Source of the DNA: Pirellulimonas nuda
GTDB lineage: Bacteria; Planctomycetota; Planctomycetia; Pirellulales; Lacipirellulaceae
Reading direction: 5' to 3'
DNA length: 64,000 nucleotides
NCBI RefSeq assembly: GCF_007750855.1
Contig: NZ_CP036291.1
Location: 3,224,001-3,288,000 of the forward strand
This document shows positions 36,235 to 45,625 of the stretch, piece after piece (the stretch's first letter is position 1; every line of letters starts with the position of its first letter). The notes under the pieces were generated by a model that ran no database searches, had not been told where the DNA came from, and saw only the letters and a program-made list of their open reading frames with translations. The position numbers were made by a program, and so were the translations under genes.

Positions 36235-36456
36235 TCAGTTCCTGGTGCAGGGTCGGGAGGTTAAAGGCGGACTGGGCAAGGACGCTCTTGTGACGCGCAG
36301 CGGCGTGGCTGGAACGCTCAATCGGCCACACCGGCGCCAGCCATTCTCACCCTGGCCGCCGGCGACCGGGTGGAGAAAGAGGCCGGGTCCGTCGGCGTCG
36401 GGTCGGCAGACGCATCCGCAAGCAGCGCCACACACGTAGCGATGGGCGTAACTCAT
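36235..36456 (-). CDS. Possible small Cys-rich leader ORF
   Basis: A 73-codon frame starting at ATG 36456 with GGAG 8 bases upstream and ending 4 bases before the PEP-CTERM gene. The N terminus has four Cys in nine residues (YVCGAACGCVCRP); the rest looks non-conserved. Spacing and ribosome site suggest a translated leader; composition argues for caution. Confidence 0.25.
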   Translation of the reverse strand: MSYAHRYVCGAACGCVCRPDADGPGLFLHPVAGGQGENGWRRCGRLSVPATPLRVTRASLPSPPLTSRPCTRN

Positions 36457-37356
36457 GAGTTCGTCTCCGTAAGCAAGTAGTGGAAGCCGGCTCAACCGAG
36501 GCCCCTGAAGTTGTCCAGGGAGGACCACCGGCCTGTTCAAGGCGGCAACTCGCACGGGTGCCGAGCAAGTTCTTCAGCGGGAGGGGGACGCGAAAGGCGA
36601 TTGCCGGCTGCGGCCTTTCGAAATGAACCGGACTCGGAAACGCGTGGACTCTCAGAACACGTCCAACCGGATCTGAGGCCTTCGGTAGCGGGTAAGAGTC
36701 GATCCGCGGAGGGCTGACCGAAGTCTCCAAGGTTCGGTCCGAGCAACGCGTTTGGGCAACGTTGAAGTAACTGCCGAGCCGCGTGCGCCGGGCAGGCGTA
36801 AGGGGGTGCATCGCCTGATGAACGCGGTCAAGCTATCCCCGCTCATGCCCGGCGTCAAGTGAAATCGCGGCAAGAAAAGGATCGCGTCGCGATTGAATCC
36901 GGCGGCGCTAGGATCCGACGGGTTTCTCAAGTGGTCCTGAGGTGAATTGCTTAGTGCCCGGAGGTTGCGCTGAGGGGCGACTGCCGATGGGTCTGGGGCA
37001 CGCTCCACGACATGAACAGGACTTTCGTAGTGCTATTGGGTGGGCTCAAGAAACTTCTCGTCCAAACGGCACGCGTCGCTCCCCGATTCGCAGGTCGACC
37101 GGTTGGAATCGCTCCCACGACGGGGAACGATGCCGCGGCGGCCTGCGAGTCGTGTCTCTCTGCGGGGATCGTGCCGGCCCGCGTAGGCGCCGAGGCCGGA
37201 GAGTACGCCGCGAAGCAGGTTCACCTAGCAATGTGGGCCGGAAAGGCTATGGTTTCGCTGGCGGCCGGTGTGGTCCGGCGTGGCGGGAACGATCGCCGAT
37301 TGCGATCAGGCGGTTTGGACTTGGGTGGACACAAGAAGACGACGGTGTGGGTAGGG
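36457..37356. other. Divergent gap between surface operon and marC
   Basis: About 900 bases without a supported gene. A frame in phase with marC extends back to 37012, but its first 115 codons lack hydrophobic or conserved content and are read as leader. It should contain the promoters of both the leftward surface operon and marC. Confidence 0.45.
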
Positions 37357-37953
37357 ATGAACGACCATATTCAAGCGATCGTGACGGTGCTTTCGTTGGT
37401 GAACCCCGGGATATGCGCGGCGATGTTCGCCAAGGCGGAAGCGGGGCGTTCGCGTGGTTCGAAGCTGACCGACGCCGCCAAGGCCGCGATGGCCATCCTT
37501 GTCATCCTCACGGTCGCGGCCCTCGCCGGTGCTCGGCTGTTGCACTTGTTCGGCGTCTCCCTGGACGCGTTCATGGTGGCGGGGGGCGGCGTGCTGGCCT
37601 GGATGGGGTTCTCTATGCTCAGCCATCAGCCGGCAGATTCAGAACCAGACGCGGCCCAGTCGCTGACGCCCCTGATTATGTTTGCCGCGAGCCCGGGCAC
37701 GATTACCGGGGTCATCACCCTTTCGGCCGCCCACTCGCAACTGAAACTTCCAGTCACGGCCCTGACAGCCATCGTTGTAGCGGTCGCGAGCACCTGGTTG
37801 GTGATGGTGATCGTCGCCTGCCTGCCCGGTAGGAGGCACGGGGGAGGATTCCTGCGGGACACGCTCACGCGTTTCATGGGGCTCATCGTGCTAGCGATGG
37901 GGGTTCAGTTCGCGTTAACCGGCTACCACGCGTTCGTGCAAAAGGCCATGTAA
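37357..37953 (+). CDS. MarC-family integral membrane protein
   Basis: Protein of 198 residues with six predicted membrane helices, the standard size for MarC (UPF0056). Visible blocks are IVTVLSLVNPGICAAMFAK in the first helix, the cytoplasmic loop with KLTDAAKAAMAILVILTVAA, GVSLDAFMVAGGGVLAWMGF, and PLIMFAASPGTITGVITLSA with the conserved proline-rich turn. The family has no firmly established substrate. The ATG at 37357 follows GTAGGG and starts one residue group before the first helix; the longer frame to 37012 is not supported. It ends 340 bases before copA. Confidence 0.82.
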   Translation: MNDHIQAIVTVLSLVNPGICAAMFAKAEAGRSRGSKLTDAAKAAMAILVILTVAALAGARLLHLFGVSLDAFMVAGGGVLAWMGFSMLSHQPADSEPDAAQSLTPLIMFAASPGTITGVITLSAAHSQLKLPVTALTAIVVAVASTWLVMVIVACLPGRRHGGGFLRDTLTRFMGLIVLAMGVQFALTGYHAFVQKAM

Positions 37954-38011
37954 CGCACCTCTCGGTGAGCTACCGCCCGCCGGCTGTGTGCCCAATCTGG
38001 GTCCGCGATAA

Positions 38012-38046
38012 CGCGGCGTCGGCCGCCCGCATGAGGCGACGCCGCG
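38012..38046 (+). terminator. GC-rich hairpin downstream of marC
   Basis: A 10-bp perfect stem (CGCGGCGTCG with CGACGCCGCG) and 15-base loop about 60 bases after the marC stop. No T-run follows, so it is at best a weak or Rho-assisted terminator. Confidence 0.35.
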
Positions 38047-38226
38047 CGCCCTTCGGGTTGGTTGGCAGCACTCTTTGCTGATCGGGCGACAGCCGTAAGG
38101 CCGGCAGGAGCCGAACCCGGACATCGGCAATTCCATCCGCGCTGGCCCCCCCCCCGAACACTCAACCGCCGTCTCGACGTACGTGCCGGGGTCGCGTCGC
38201 CAGTTCTTCAGTCGTCCTTTCCTTGA

Positions 38227-38246
38227 ATACCCACTGGGGGTATGAT
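38227..38246 (+). promoter_or_regulatory. CsoR-type copper operator with -10 box
   Basis: ATACCC-N5-GGGTAT with a run of five G on the right half (38227-38243) matches the G-tract palindromes bound by CsoR/RcnR-family repressors. TATGAT at 38241-38246 overlaps the right arm and is a good -10 hexamer, so bound repressor would block copA transcription. The encoded CsoR lies downstream at 40762. Confidence 0.7.
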
Positions 38247-38293
38247 TCGCGTGTTGCCGGGAACCAATCTCTACCGCACACGAGACGCCACGC

Positions 38294-40639
38294 ATGAACG
38301 CTCAAACCGATCCGATCTGTGGGATGCGGGTAGACCCCAACGTGGCGCTCTCGGTTTCACGCGACGGGCAGGAGCACTACTTTTGTAGCGCCGGTTGCCG
38401 CGACAAGTTTGTGGCGGGACACGGCGATCCAGAAAAAGCAGGGCAAGAGACCGGCGGTTGCTGCCATCCCCCCGCTCCGCACGCGGCGCCGGCTAGGCCT
38501 TCCGCCCCCCGACCCGGACCCGGGCGCGTCTACACCTGCCCGATGCACCCCGAAGTCGAGCAAATCGGCCCGGGGAGCTGCCCCAAGTGCGGCATGGACC
38601 TGGAGCCGAAGTCGGTCTCGCGGGAGGTCGACCAACACGCCGATGCGGCCGAGGCCGACATGGCGCGTCGGTTCTGGATCGGGGCCGCCCTGAGCCTGCC
38701 CCTGCTGACGTTGACCATGGGGCCGATGATCGGCTTGCCGACGGGCGGCTGGCTGTCCCCGACGGCCGAGGGTTGGCTTCAGTTGTTGTTGGCGACGCCC
38801 GTGGTGCTGTGGAGCGGCTTGCCGCTGCTGGCGCGCGGGTGGCAGTCGGTGCTCAACCGCAGCCCCAACATGTTCACACTGGTCGCGCTGGGAACGCTGA
38901 CGGCGTACGGGTTCAGCCTGCTGGCGGTGGTCTTCCCCGCCGTAATCCCCGCAGCGTTCTACGAGGCGCAGCGCCCACCGCTCTACTTCGAGGCAGCGGC
39001 GGTGATCATCACGCTGGTGCTGCTGGGCCAGGTCTTGGAGTTGCGGGCGCGGAAGCGGACCAGCGGCGCGATACGCGAGCTCTTGGAGCTTGCGCCAGAC
39101 ACGGCCCATCGCGTCACCGACCGTGGCGAGGAAGACGTGCCCCTTGCGGACGTGCAGGCGGGCGACCGGCTGCGGGTCCGGCCCGGCGAGAAGACGCCGG
39201 TCGACGGCGTGGTGCGCCAAGGGCGGAGCTCGGTTGACGAATCCATGCTCACCGGTGAGCCGATCCCCGTCGAGAAAGGAGAGGGAGACAAGGTCTCCGC
39301 CGGAACGCTGAACCAGACCGGCGCCCTGCTCATGGAGGCCCAGCAGGTCGGCGCCCAAACCGTGCTGAGCCGGATCGTCGAGATGGTGGCGGCCGCGCAG
39401 CGGAGCCGCGCGCCGATCCAGAGCCTCGTCGACAGCGTAGCGGCCTGGTTCGTGCCGATCGTCATCGTCACGGCACTTGTGGCGTTTGGCGTGTGGGCCA
39501 CAGTCGGCCCGCAGCCCCGTTTGGCGCACGCCCTGCTGGCGGCCGTGTCGGTGCTGATCGTCGCCTGCCCCTGCGCCCTGGGCCTGGCGACGCCCATGTC
39601 GATCATGGTGGGAGTGGGCCGGGGCGCCCGGGAGGGGGTGCTGATCAAAGACGCCCAGGCGCTCGAGACGATGGAGAAGGTGGACACGGTCATCGTCGAT
39701 AAAACGGGCACGCTGACCGAGGGCCGGCCGCGCGTCACCGAGGTCGTCGCCGCGGAGGGCGTCGAGGAGTCGCAGTTGCTGAGGCTCGCGGCCGCCGCCG
39801 AGCAGCCGAGCGAGCATCCCTTGGCGCGGGCCATTGTTGAAGGGGCAAAGGATCGCCAGCTGGAAGTCGCCGTCGCCAGCGAGTTCATCAGCACGACAGG
39901 CGGAGGCGTCGAGGCGACGGTAAGCGGGCAACGGGTGCTGGTTGGGAAACGCGAGTTTCTGGCGAGTCACGACGTCGAACTCTCTGCCGCACTCAAGGAG
40001 CGGAGCGGGTCGCTGCAGTCCGAGGGGCGGACGGTAGTTTTTGTCGCCACCGGCGACCGGCCGCTCGGCCTGCTGGCGATCTCCGACCCGATCAAGGAGT
40101 TGACTCGCGGCGCCATCCGCCAGTTGCACGCGATGGGCCTCAAGCTGGTGATGCTCACCGGAGACGCCGAGGCGACGGCCAAGGCCGTGGCCCAAGAGCT
40201 GGGCATCGATGAGTATTCCGCGGGGGTCTCCCCCGAAGACAAGCACGACTACGTCCGCAAGCTCCGCGAGCAAGGAAAGGTCGTGGCGATGGCCGGCGAT
40301 GGCATTAACGACGCCCCTGCCCTGGCGGCCGCCGATGTCGGTATCGCGATGGGCACGGGCAGCGACGTGGCCATCGAGTCCGCCGGCGTAACGCTCATCG
40401 GGGGCGACCTGCGCGGGGTCATCAAGGCGGCAGCGTTGAGCCGGGCCACGATGCAGAACATCCGCCAAAACTTGTTCTTTGCGTTCGGGTACAACGCCCT
40501 TGGGATACCGGTCGCGGCGGGCGCGCTTTATCCCGTGTTCGGCTGGCTTTTGAGCCCGATGATCGCCGCGGCCGCGATGAGCCTCAGCAGCGTTTCGGTG
40601 ATCGCAAACGCACTGCGGCTGCGGTCGACGCGGCTTTGA
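38294..40639 (+). CDS. copA: Copper-exporting P1B-type ATPase with YHS and HMBD
   Basis: ATP-driven copper(I) exporter of 781 residues in the inner membrane. N-terminal metal modules are a YHS-type domain (about 5-45: [22 protein letters not shown]), a His/Cys-rich linker (GGCCHPP), and a heavy-metal-binding domain at about 79-105 ([18 protein letters not shown]). Core motifs: LTGEP (actuator TGE), CPC in [18 protein letters not shown] phosphorylation site, SEHPLA for nucleotide binding, and [10 protein letters not shown] hinge. Late helices carry FGYNALGIP and MSLSSVSVI, the TM7 YN and TM8 MSxSS residues of the Cu+ subgroup P1B-1. The classic GMxCxxC ferredoxin-like domains are absent. It is preceded by a CsoR-type operator and followed by csoR. 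Confidence 0.93.
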   Translation: MNAQTDPICGMRVDPNVALSVSRDGQEHYFCSAGCRDKFVAGHGDPEKAGQETGGCCHPPAPHAAPARPSAPRPGPGRVYTCPMHPEVEQIGPGSCPKCGMDLEPKSVSREVDQHADAAEADMARRFWIGAALSLPLLTLTMGPMIGLPTGGWLSPTAEGWLQLLLATPVVLWSGLPLLARGWQSVLNRSPNMFTLVALGTLTAYGFSLLAVVFPAVIPAAFYEAQRPPLYFEAAAVIITLVLLGQVLELRARKRTSGAIRELLELAPDTAHRVTDRGEEDVPLADVQAGDRLRVRPGEKTPVDGVVRQGRSSVDESMLTGEPIPVEKGEGDKVSAGTLNQTGALLMEAQQVGAQTVLSRIVEMVAAAQRSRAPIQSLVDSVAAWFVPIVIVTALVAFGVWATVGPQPRLAHALLAAVSVLIVACPCALGLATPMSIMVGVGRGAREGVLIKDAQALETMEKVDTVIVDKTGTLTEGRPRVTEVVAAEGVEESQLLRLAAAAEQPSEHPLARAIVEGAKDRQLEVAVASEFISTTGGGVEATVSGQRVLVGKREFLASHDVELSAALKERSGSLQSEGRTVVFVATGDRPLGLLAISDPIKELTRGAIRQLHAMGLKLVMLTGDAEATAKAVAQELGIDEYSAGVSPEDKHDYVRKLREQGKVVAMAGDGINDAPALAAADVGIAMGTGSDVAIESAGVTLIGGDLRGVIKAAALSRATMQNIRQNLFFAFGYNALGIPVAAGALYPVFGWLLSPMIAAAAMSLSSVSVIANALRLRSTRL

Positions 40640-40761
40640 CCGGGCGCTTTGGGGAAGGGGCCGGCTGCCGCAACCCCGGGGCCCGATTGACGGTACAATC
40701 CAACCAGAACGGGCTCGCGTGCCCAGGACAATACTTCGACGACCACGCCGGCGAGACGCAG

Positions 40762-41049
40762 ATGCTTTCGGAAGAGGACAAGGGCAAGCTTGCCAATCGA
40801 CTTAGGCGGGTCTCGGGTCAGGTCGCCGCCGTGCAACGCATGATGGATGAAGACGTTTACTGCGTCGACATTCTCACCCAGATCGCCGCGGCCAGCGGCG
40901 CCCTGGGCAAGGTCGGCCAGCTCTTGCTGGAGAGTCACATCCAGTCGTGCGTGGCAGACGCGGTCCGCAGCGGCGACGCCCAGCGGCAAGAGGAGAAGCT
41001 CGCAGAGCTCATCGAGATCTTCCGCAAGTACGCAAGCATCGTTGACTAG
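40762..41049 (+). CDS. csoR: CsoR-family copper-sensing repressor
   Basis: Small all-helical DNA-binding repressor of 95 residues that releases DNA on binding Cu(I). The start LSEEDKGKLANRLRRVSGQV contains the family helix GQV. The metal site can be read: Cys in DVYCVDI, then HIQSC with the His and Cys four residues apart, i.e. the X-Cys-His-Cys pattern of copper sensors as in mycobacterial CsoR. Length matches the family. The ATG at 40762 was chosen; the frame extends 42 codons upstream without similar content. It lies 122 bases after copA and probably represses the operator in front of copA. A TACAAT hexamer at 40694-40699 may give it its own promoter. Confidence 0.92.
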   Translation: MLSEEDKGKLANRLRRVSGQVAAVQRMMDEDVYCVDILTQIAAASGALGKVGQLLLESHIQSCVADAVRSGDAQRQEEKLAELIEIFRKYASIVD

Positions 41050-41157
41050 TCGGCGGATCCTCCGTCGTCGACACGGGAAGGGAAAAAACCAATTGGCGAA
41101 AATCCGCCGCACTGTCGCCGCTCGCTGCCGAACGTACCAAGCGGCGCCTATGAAAAG

Positions 41158-41192
41158 AGCCGGCACGCAGAGCGAAGCTCCGCGTGCCGGCT
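41158..41192. terminator. Strong bidirectional terminator between csoR and the PEP-CTERM gene
   Basis: Arms AGCCGGCACGC and GCGTGCCGGCT (11 bp, perfect) enclose GAGC-GAA-GCTC, making a 15-bp stem with one mismatch. On the minus strand it is followed by CTCTTTTC after the PEP-CTERM gene stop at 41217; on the plus strand by TGGTTTCC after csoR. Convergent genes share it. Confidence 0.8.
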
Positions 41193-41216
41193 TGGTTTCC
41201 TCTAGCACCGCTCGCC

Positions 41217-42707
41217 TCAGCCGCGTAGGCGTCGGGTCCCGGTGAATGCGGCGATGCCCAACAGCGCCAACGCAATGGACGACGGCTCTGGGACCGCGGC
41301 GCCGCTGTAGGCGGCTAGCGCTCCGACCGCGTTGCCGGCGGCCAAGAAGTCTGCCTTGAAGAGGCGGAAGTCGGCACGGTCGACCTTCAGGTCGCCGTTC
41401 AGGTCGCCGAGGAAATACGCGTCAAACTGTGATGCCGTGATGGTGGTGTTGCTGTTGGCCAAGAAGATGTCGAAGTCGGCCGTGTCGATGTCGCCGTCGA
41501 CGTCCAGGTCGCTCCGCTGGAGCGCGGCGCCGGTGTAGGTCACCGCGGCGTTGGCCGCTAGCCCGCCCTGAAGCGTGAAAGCCAGTTCGAGGTCTTCGAC
41601 CGGCGACCGGGTCCAGATCGCCCCGAGATTAATCCCAGCGGGAGTAAGCGTCTGGGGGGCGCCGCCGCTCTGTGAGATCTGGCCGTCGGTAGTCGACGTG
41701 GTGCTCCAACCCGCGATCGGTGACAATCCGGAGGGGTCGAGCCCCATCAGGTTCGAGGTGATGCTGTAGGAGCTCAAGCTTTGGGCGTTGCCCGTGTCGT
41801 TGAGCAGCGTAACGACCCCGGTGTCACGATTCACTTCTACCCGCGGCCCGTTGAACGCCGCGGGGCCGGTGGTGAAGGAGGTGTTGATCTCCGACTCAGT
41901 CAGGGCGGTGTTGTACATATTGAACTCGTGGAAGATCCCGTCAAAGAGCGGGTTGTCGAACGCCGAGCGACCCAGCCACTGATTCACCGGCAGCAGGCCT
42001 CCGAAGTTCGCGACGTCTTTCAACGGCAAATTGTCTGCGACCTTGCCTGTGGAGACGATCACGTTGTCGACGTAGATCTTGACCGTGCCCGATGGGCCGG
42101 CGGAGGTGTCGTTGGCGTCCATCGTCACCAGCACGTGCGACAGTTGACCAACGGGGAGAGCCGCCGTGCCGTTCGCGTACTCGGCGACCCCCGACAGGCT
42201 CTCGCGCGAGGCGAACTGGACGGCGCCCGCGGCGCCCGCGGCGTTGCTCGTCGCGGCGAGCGAGAGGTACTCGCCGGCGCCGTCCGAGACGTTCTCGCCG
42301 CCGGCGCTCGAGCCAAAGTCCCAGAGGCGGGCGTAGGTCCGGTTCTGCTGGATCGTGATCCAGGTCTCGAAGGTCGCGGCGTTGTTGGTCGCGAACACCG
42401 AGTTTGAGATGCCGTTGGGAAGGTCGATGTAGGCGCCGACGTCGATCCCGGAGGGGTCGACGGCTCCGGGCTGGTCGGAGTTGGCGCCGTTGTTGCGTGT
42501 CAGGTCGATCCCGCCGCCGGCGAGCACCCCGTACGTTCCGGCAGGGTCGATGAGCGTACCGTTCATGCCGCCGATGCTGTCGACGATGCCGCCGGCCGCA
42601 CGCGTGTCGCCATTAAAGGTGTACGAATGCACCTTGATGGCTTGAGAGTCTGCGGCGACGGCCGCCAGCAGCCCGGTGACGACGGCAGTAAAGAGTAGTC
42701 GAGACAT
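41217..42707 (-). CDS. LamG-type PEP-CTERM protein with dockerin repeats
   Basis: Secreted protein of 496 residues. A signal peptide covers about 1-22. A concanavalin/LamG-like jelly roll (about 25-285) is recognised from YTFNGDTRAAGGIVDSIGG, NAATFETWITIQQNRTYARL and HEFNMYNTALTESEINTSF, a carbohydrate- or ligand-binding fold. A middle beta domain follows (about 290-390). A dockerin-like pair lies at about 395-455 (SDLDVDGDIDTADFDIFLAN and GDLNGDLKVDRADFRLFKAD). The tail AVPEPSSIALALLGIAAFTG plus TRRLRG is a PEP-CTERM signal. Probably exported, processed by exosortase and surface-attached. It is downstream of a related gene by 79 bases, likely the same transcript, and ends at the bidirectional hairpin. 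Confidence 0.85.
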   Translation of the reverse strand: MSRLLFTAVVTGLLAAVAADSQAIKVHSYTFNGDTRAAGGIVDSIGGMNGTLIDPAGTYGVLAGGGIDLTRNNGANSDQPGAVDPSGIDVGAYIDLPNGISNSVFATNNAATFETWITIQQNRTYARLWDFGSSAGGENVSDGAGEYLSLAATSNAAGAAGAVQFASRESLSGVAEYANGTAALPVGQLSHVLVTMDANDTSAGPSGTVKIYVDNVIVSTGKVADNLPLKDVANFGGLLPVNQWLGRSAFDNPLFDGIFHEFNMYNTALTESEINTSFTTGPAAFNGPRVEVNRDTGVVTLLNDTGNAQSLSSYSITSNLMGLDPSGLSPIAGWSTTSTTDGQISQSGGAPQTLTPAGINLGAIWTRSPVEDLELAFTLQGGLAANAAVTYTGAALQRSDLDVDGDIDTADFDIFLANSNTTITASQFDAYFLGDLNGDLKVDRADFRLFKADFLAAGNAVGALAAYSGAAVPEPSSIALALLGIAAFTGTRRLRG

Positions 42708-42786
42708 GGATAGGAGCCTATGCGTGAGATTTGGATTGGATAGGAGTAGGTTCGTCCTCGGTCAGCCGCGCGGGCCGACACAGCCA

Positions 42787-44160
42787 TTACGAGCGACGAC
42801 GACGGTACGCCAACGCGGCGATCGCCAGGCAGGCCAGCGCGGCGGTCGAGGGCTCGGGCACGGCGCTGCCGGTAGCGCCCACCGCGGCGTTGACGAATGA
42901 AACCGTGCCAACCACGTTGGCGTTGTCGACGCGGTCGAAGTACTCAAACGTCAGCGTCCCGTCCGAGGCGCCGGCGCTGAGCACCGCCGGATTGAAGGCG
43001 GCTCCCAGCGCGACCGACTGGCCCGGGGCCAGCGTCGAGCCAAGCTTGCTGCTGTTGCCGAGGAAGAATTCTTCGAGCAGGCTGGCCGAGGCGCCCCCCG
43101 ACTCGCTCCAGCCCGCGGCTGCGCCGCCGGTGCTGCCGTAGTTGGTCTTCCACTGGTCGTAGTGCGGAGTGCCGACCGTGCCGCCGATCGGGTCGTTCTC
43201 GAGGTTGCCGGCGGAGGACTGGCCGACGTTGTCGCGCCACACGGTGTAGTCGGCGGCGTTAACCGATCCGTCGTCGTTGTAATCGCCGTTGGCCGCGCCC
43301 GGGGTCGCGTCGAAGCCCTGGTCCGACAGGCTGTTCCAGCCGGCAGCGTTGAGGGTCGCCGACGTGGTCTGGATGATGTAGTCGTCGATCGTGATCGGCT
43401 TCGACGAATTGTTGTTCTGCAGCGTCACGACGCCCGTCTGCGTGTTGACCTGCACGTTCAGCGGAACCGGGGGCGGCGCAAAGGCGCCGAGGATCTGGAA
43501 GCCGTTCCACCCGCCAAAGTCGTTAGATGCGGCTTGCTGGCCGTTGTCTTGCACGATCACGAGCTGCCCGGCGGCCGTCGCGGGAACACCGGTGAACTTG
43601 ACGTACTCAATTCCTTCGGCGAGCAGCCCGTCGTTGCCGGCAGGCGCACCGGGGTCGTAGGAGGTGACTTTGCGCTCGGCGCCGATCGTGAACCCAGAGA
43701 ACTGCGAGGTCTGGTCGCCTTGGCCGTAGAGGTAGAGGTCGTAGGTCGAGGCGGGGATCAGCCCCGAGATCGTGACGGTGCGGGTGCCGTTCGTCCCGCG
43801 GATATAGGAGTAGTCGCCCATCAAAGCGGCGTAGGTCTGGCTGACGCCCCCTAGCTCTTGGGCGTTCACAAAGGCGCCGCTGCCCCGGCCGGTTTCATTG
43901 GCAAGGACCGATTGAAAGCTGACCCCGGTTAGCGTGTTGGTCGAATCGACCAATAGGCCCGTTCCTGCTTGCATCTGGTTGTGGCTGACGCCGTTCCAGG
44001 TCTGCGTGGCGCCGAAGCCGGTTGCGGCCGCTTCGCCGGTAAAGACATTCGCTTGCGCGGCGTCGTTTGGATCAAAGTCGATGCTCACCAGCGTCTGCGC
44101 GTCGGCTAGCCCACCGATACAAATAGCCGCGACTGCGGCGAGATTTTTTAGTCTAAGCAT
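42787..44160 (-). CDS. PEP-CTERM surface protein with dockerin-like repeats
   Basis: Protein of 457 residues with a signal peptide (about 1-21). The N-terminal half (about 22-225) is beta-rich; ISGLIPASTYDLYLYGQGDQ resembles the fibronectin-like or rhamnogalacturonase-associated modules of surface proteins. A linker with VNTQTGVVTLQNNNSSKPIT is shared in pattern with the neighbouring LamG protein (VNRDTGVVTLLNDTGNAQSL), suggesting a common module. Dockerin-like repeats lie at about 292-345 ([20 protein letters not shown]). C terminus: AVPEPSTAALACLAIAALA then RRRRS, a clear PEP-CTERM signal. A good ribosome site AGGAGAAGGA precedes the ATG at 44160. Function unknown beyond surface location. 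Confidence 0.83.
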   Translation of the reverse strand: MLRLKNLAAVAAICIGGLADAQTLVSIDFDPNDAAQANVFTGEAAATGFGATQTWNGVSHNQMQAGTGLLVDSTNTLTGVSFQSVLANETGRGSGAFVNAQELGGVSQTYAALMGDYSYIRGTNGTRTVTISGLIPASTYDLYLYGQGDQTSQFSGFTIGAERKVTSYDPGAPAGNDGLLAEGIEYVKFTGVPATAAGQLVIVQDNGQQAASNDFGGWNGFQILGAFAPPPVPLNVQVNTQTGVVTLQNNNSSKPITIDDYIIQTTSATLNAAGWNSLSDQGFDATPGAANGDYNDDGSVNAADYTVWRDNVGQSSAGNLENDPIGGTVGTPHYDQWKTNYGSTGGAAAGWSESGGASASLLEEFFLGNSSKLGSTLAPGQSVALGAAFNPAVLSAGASDGTLTFEYFDRVDNANVVGTVSFVNAAVGATGSAVPEPSTAALACLAIAALAYRRRRS

Positions 44161-44554
44161 GGAAAGTGTCCTTCTCCTCGATTGAAATGCGAATGAGATA
44201 AGTACGTGATTGCGAGTGTGATAAGCGTGGCCAGCGCCTTAAAGGCGGACCTACGCAAGCCTCATCGGCCGGCCACACCGTGGCGCGTCCGATCTGCCGT
44301 TTCGAAGAGTCAAGGAATCGACTCTCAGGTTTGTTGCCGCTTGCCCCCGACGCCTGGACCCCAGGCGGTCACGACAACAAGACGCCGGAGATCGAGCGGC
44401 CGGCTGCAGTCTGGCCCCTCGATGCTCGCGTCAACTCTGTCCCCCGAAGCACAGCGGCGACTACGGTCCAACGCAATGCTCAACGCCCGACTCCCACCCC
44501 GCGATCCGTGCTGCGTGTGGAGCAGCCCGGCTTGCGGTGAACGCTGCCCCTCGT
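44161..44554. other. Leader region between DUF1559 and PEP-CTERM genes
   Basis: About 390 bases, no gene. Read leftward it contains GGTGTGGCCG and GTCCGCCTTTAA, two short blocks also present in the leader of the PEP-CTERM gene at 36230, plus the palindrome CGCCTTAAAGGCG around 44236-44248. See findings. Confidence 0.5.
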
Positions 44555-45625
44555 CTAGTAGTCCGTAACCACCTCTCCCCCGTCCCGGCTGCCCATCGCG
44601 CGGAACACGAGGATATCGACGTCGTAGCCGATGGTGTCCACCGATCCGTCGCACATGGCGAACTGGCACCCGCTTGCGTGCGTGCTGCCGAAACTGCGCT
44701 CGTTTGGGTCTCCTCCAGTGATCGCCGGGTTGGGCAAGAGGTTGCGGTCCGTGGGCAGAACGAGCGTACCGGTGTCGGCCAGCGGCGGCAGGCTGGTGGA
44801 ACGGATGACGTCGAGGTCGTACCCTGTTTCCCAGGTCTGGTCGTTCGAGTTCCAGCGGGCGTTGTCGTAGTCGCCGACGGGAATAAACTTCTCTCCGCAA
44901 AAGACCGTCTTCGACGTGCCGTCGCTGATCCTCGCTAGCCGGAGTTCAGAATAGCCCAACACCACTCCGTTTGGTTCCCCTTGGTTAAGCTTCCTGTTGG
45001 CCAGTGAGGTATAGGGTCGGATCCAGGTCAGCGGGCGCTCCGCGGCGATGGAGCCGGGCCCCGGGCCGATGTAGGTCGGAACAGCGATCGAGCCCATGTT
45101 GCCAGCGTAGTCCGACCGCCCGGCCTGGGTCAGCCCGACGACGTTGTGAAACGTTGTCGTGTGGGTGTAGGCAAAGGTCGAGTTCCCTTGCCGGCTGGGG
45201 CAGATGAATGCGGGGATCGCGTTTTCTGCACGCGTCTTCCCGAGCGCGGCCTGGTTGCGGCTGATTGTGTCGGGGTCGCCGTCGGAGCCGATCTGGCGGG
45301 TCGCGCCTTCCTCGATGAAGTCCAAGATGTTGTAGAGCCAGCCCCCCGGCTGGGAGAGGCCGTAGCCTCGGTCCGGGTCGCCCGCCCAACGCCACCCCCA
45401 GCCGCCGTTGGGCATGAACTTGTGCGTACTCTCGTGGTTGGCCGCGGCCAGCCCGAGCTGCTTGAGGTTGTTCTTGCACTGGGCGCGCCGGGCCGCCTCG
45501 CGGGCCGCCTGCACCGCGGGCAACAACAACGCCACCAAGATGCCGATGATGGCGATTACCACCAACAGCTCGACCAGGGTGAAAGCATTCGAGCGGTTCG
45601 ATACGCCGGGCTTACAATAGTTCAT
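44555..45625 (-). CDS. DUF1559 pilin-like protein
   Basis: Second DUF1559 protein of the window, 356 residues. The prepilin-like start is complete: basic leader, [16 protein letters not shown] around residues 14-29, then [18 protein letters not shown]. Further family blocks are [25 protein letters not shown], and [20 protein letters not shown] near the C terminus, the counterpart of the DGHV block. Probably processed by a prepilin peptidase and exported by a type II or pilus-like system. The ATG at 45625 with AAGGAT 9 bases upstream is chosen over a start 15 codons earlier. It stands alone, followed by a 394-base leader of the PEP-CTERM gene. Unlike the copy at 32446 it has a normal ATG and no overlap. 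Confidence 0.9.
   Translation of the reverse strand: MNYCKPGVSNRSNAFTLVELLVVIAIIGILVALLLPAVQAAREAARRAQCKNNLKQLGLAAANHESTHKFMPNGGWGWRWAGDPDRGYGLSQPGGWLYNILDFIEEGATRQIGSDGDPDTISRNQAALGKTRAENAIPAFICPSRQGNSTFAYTHTTTFHNVVGLTQAGRSDYAGNMGSIAVPTYIGPGPGSIAAERPLTWIRPYTSLANRKLNQGEPNGVVLGYSELRLARISDGTSKTVFCGEKFIPVGDYDNARWNSNDQTWETGYDLDVIRSTSLPPLADTGTLVLPTDRNLLPNPAITGGDPNERSFGSTHASGCQFAMCDGSVDTIGYDVDILVFRAMGSRDGGEVVTDY

Larger units (their letters stand above)
37954..38293. other. Control region between marC and copA
   Basis: 340 bases without a gene. It contains a GC-rich hairpin after marC and the CsoR-type operator with a -10 box for copA, both listed separately. Confidence 0.6.

Noticed and set aside
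38357..40468. 703-codon minus-strand frame
   Set aside because: Antisense shadow of copA; His/Arg/Gln-rich low-information translation.
40687..40699. TTGACG followed by TACAAT before csoR as a full promoter
   Set aside because: The hexamers nearly touch; spacing is impossible for a -35/-10 pair, so only the -10 is kept as a candidate.
42092..42358. Arg-rich 88-codon frame
   Set aside because: Low-complexity Arg/Pro translation antisense to the LamG protein.
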